A DNA stretch of 64,000 nt from Strigamia acuminata (lineage: Eukaryota > Arthropoda > Chilopoda > Geophilomorpha > Linotaeniidae), in contig OX442315.1 of assembly GCA_949358305.1 (NCBI GenBank), forward strand, positions 9,016,427 to 9,080,426, written 5' to 3'. The position numbers were made by a program, and so were the translations under genes. Below the pieces are notes generated by a model that was not told the origin of the DNA, ran no database searches, and saw only the letters and a list, made by a program, of their open reading frames with translations. This document shows positions 64,000 through 64,000 of the stretch, piece by piece. The first letter of the stretch is position 1. The number at the start of each line of letters is the position of its first letter.

Positions 64000-64000
64000 T

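Larger units (their letters stand above)
58660..64000 (-). mobile_element. E5: Ty3/gypsy element inserted in E6, running off the right edge
   Basis: On the minus strand the visible order is integrase (63999-62653), a small exon (62348-62221), the ORF3 main exon (61950-59671), PPT and LTR. Layout and proteins match E1. Confidence 0.88.

Overview
This window is animal nuclear DNA, probably from an arthropod (inferred). It has spliced protein genes with GT-AG introns, AATAAA poly(A) signals, TATA-type promoters with 5'UTR introns, and a very high load of LTR retrotransposons and short inverted-repeat transposons. No operon, Shine-Dalgarno site or other prokaryotic feature is seen. The host backbone is AT-rich. 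The retroelement ORFs are GC-richer.

Host genes. Four tandem plus-strand genes of one small secreted family (A 47-1238, B 3543-21505, C 22309-24495, D 25794-32395) share the same five-exon plan. Exon lengths are 156/165, 134, 95, 84 and 179-236 nt, with identical intron phases. Each protein has a signal peptide, a GRWY/GRWF motif at the start of exon 2 and four conserved cysteines, which fits the lipocalin family (crustacyanin/insecticyanin-like). A and D form one subtype with a Lys-rich tail; B and C form another. A relic of a fifth exon-5 boundary lies near 42150. Two further possible host pieces are a THAP-domain fragment (48403-48585) and a two-exon 36-residue ORF with a mitochondrial-presequence look (49169-49448).

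Invasion history. B carries a 12.9 kb antisense Ty3/gypsy element (E1) in intron 4. D is broken in exon 1 by a 5.5 kb gypsy element (E2) with identical LTRs and a GAAAT target duplication. D's 3'UTR is then split by a 1.55 kb foldback element and by a nest: a solo LTR (ATGTC duplication), holding gypsy element E3 (CAACC duplication), holding a DNA transposon (ACTGGAAAAAAAA ends, GACAC duplication), holding a short Ty1/copia-type TRIM (AAAAT duplication). D's poly(A) signal is now about 9.4 kb past its stop codon. E4 (43026-47820, minus) is an older relative of E3. From 50183 to the right edge are two minus-strand gypsy elements: E6 (pol 54919-58659, interrupted) and E5, which is inserted into E6's protease region and runs off the window.

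Most novel content. E1, E5 and E6 belong to one gypsy clade with long LTRs (820, 959 and about 2200 bp). Each carries an extra ORF between integrase and the 3' LTR, where env would lie, but with no membrane segment. In E1 and E5 these extra proteins are homologous, and each has a short upstream coding exon whose donor joins the main exon in phase 0. This points to a spliced subgenomic message. E6 has a different extra protein with paired CxxC motifs, also directly behind a splice acceptor. E1 also has a canonical A_AAA_AAC -1 frameshift site at the gag/pol junction and a PBS matching tRNA-Pro.
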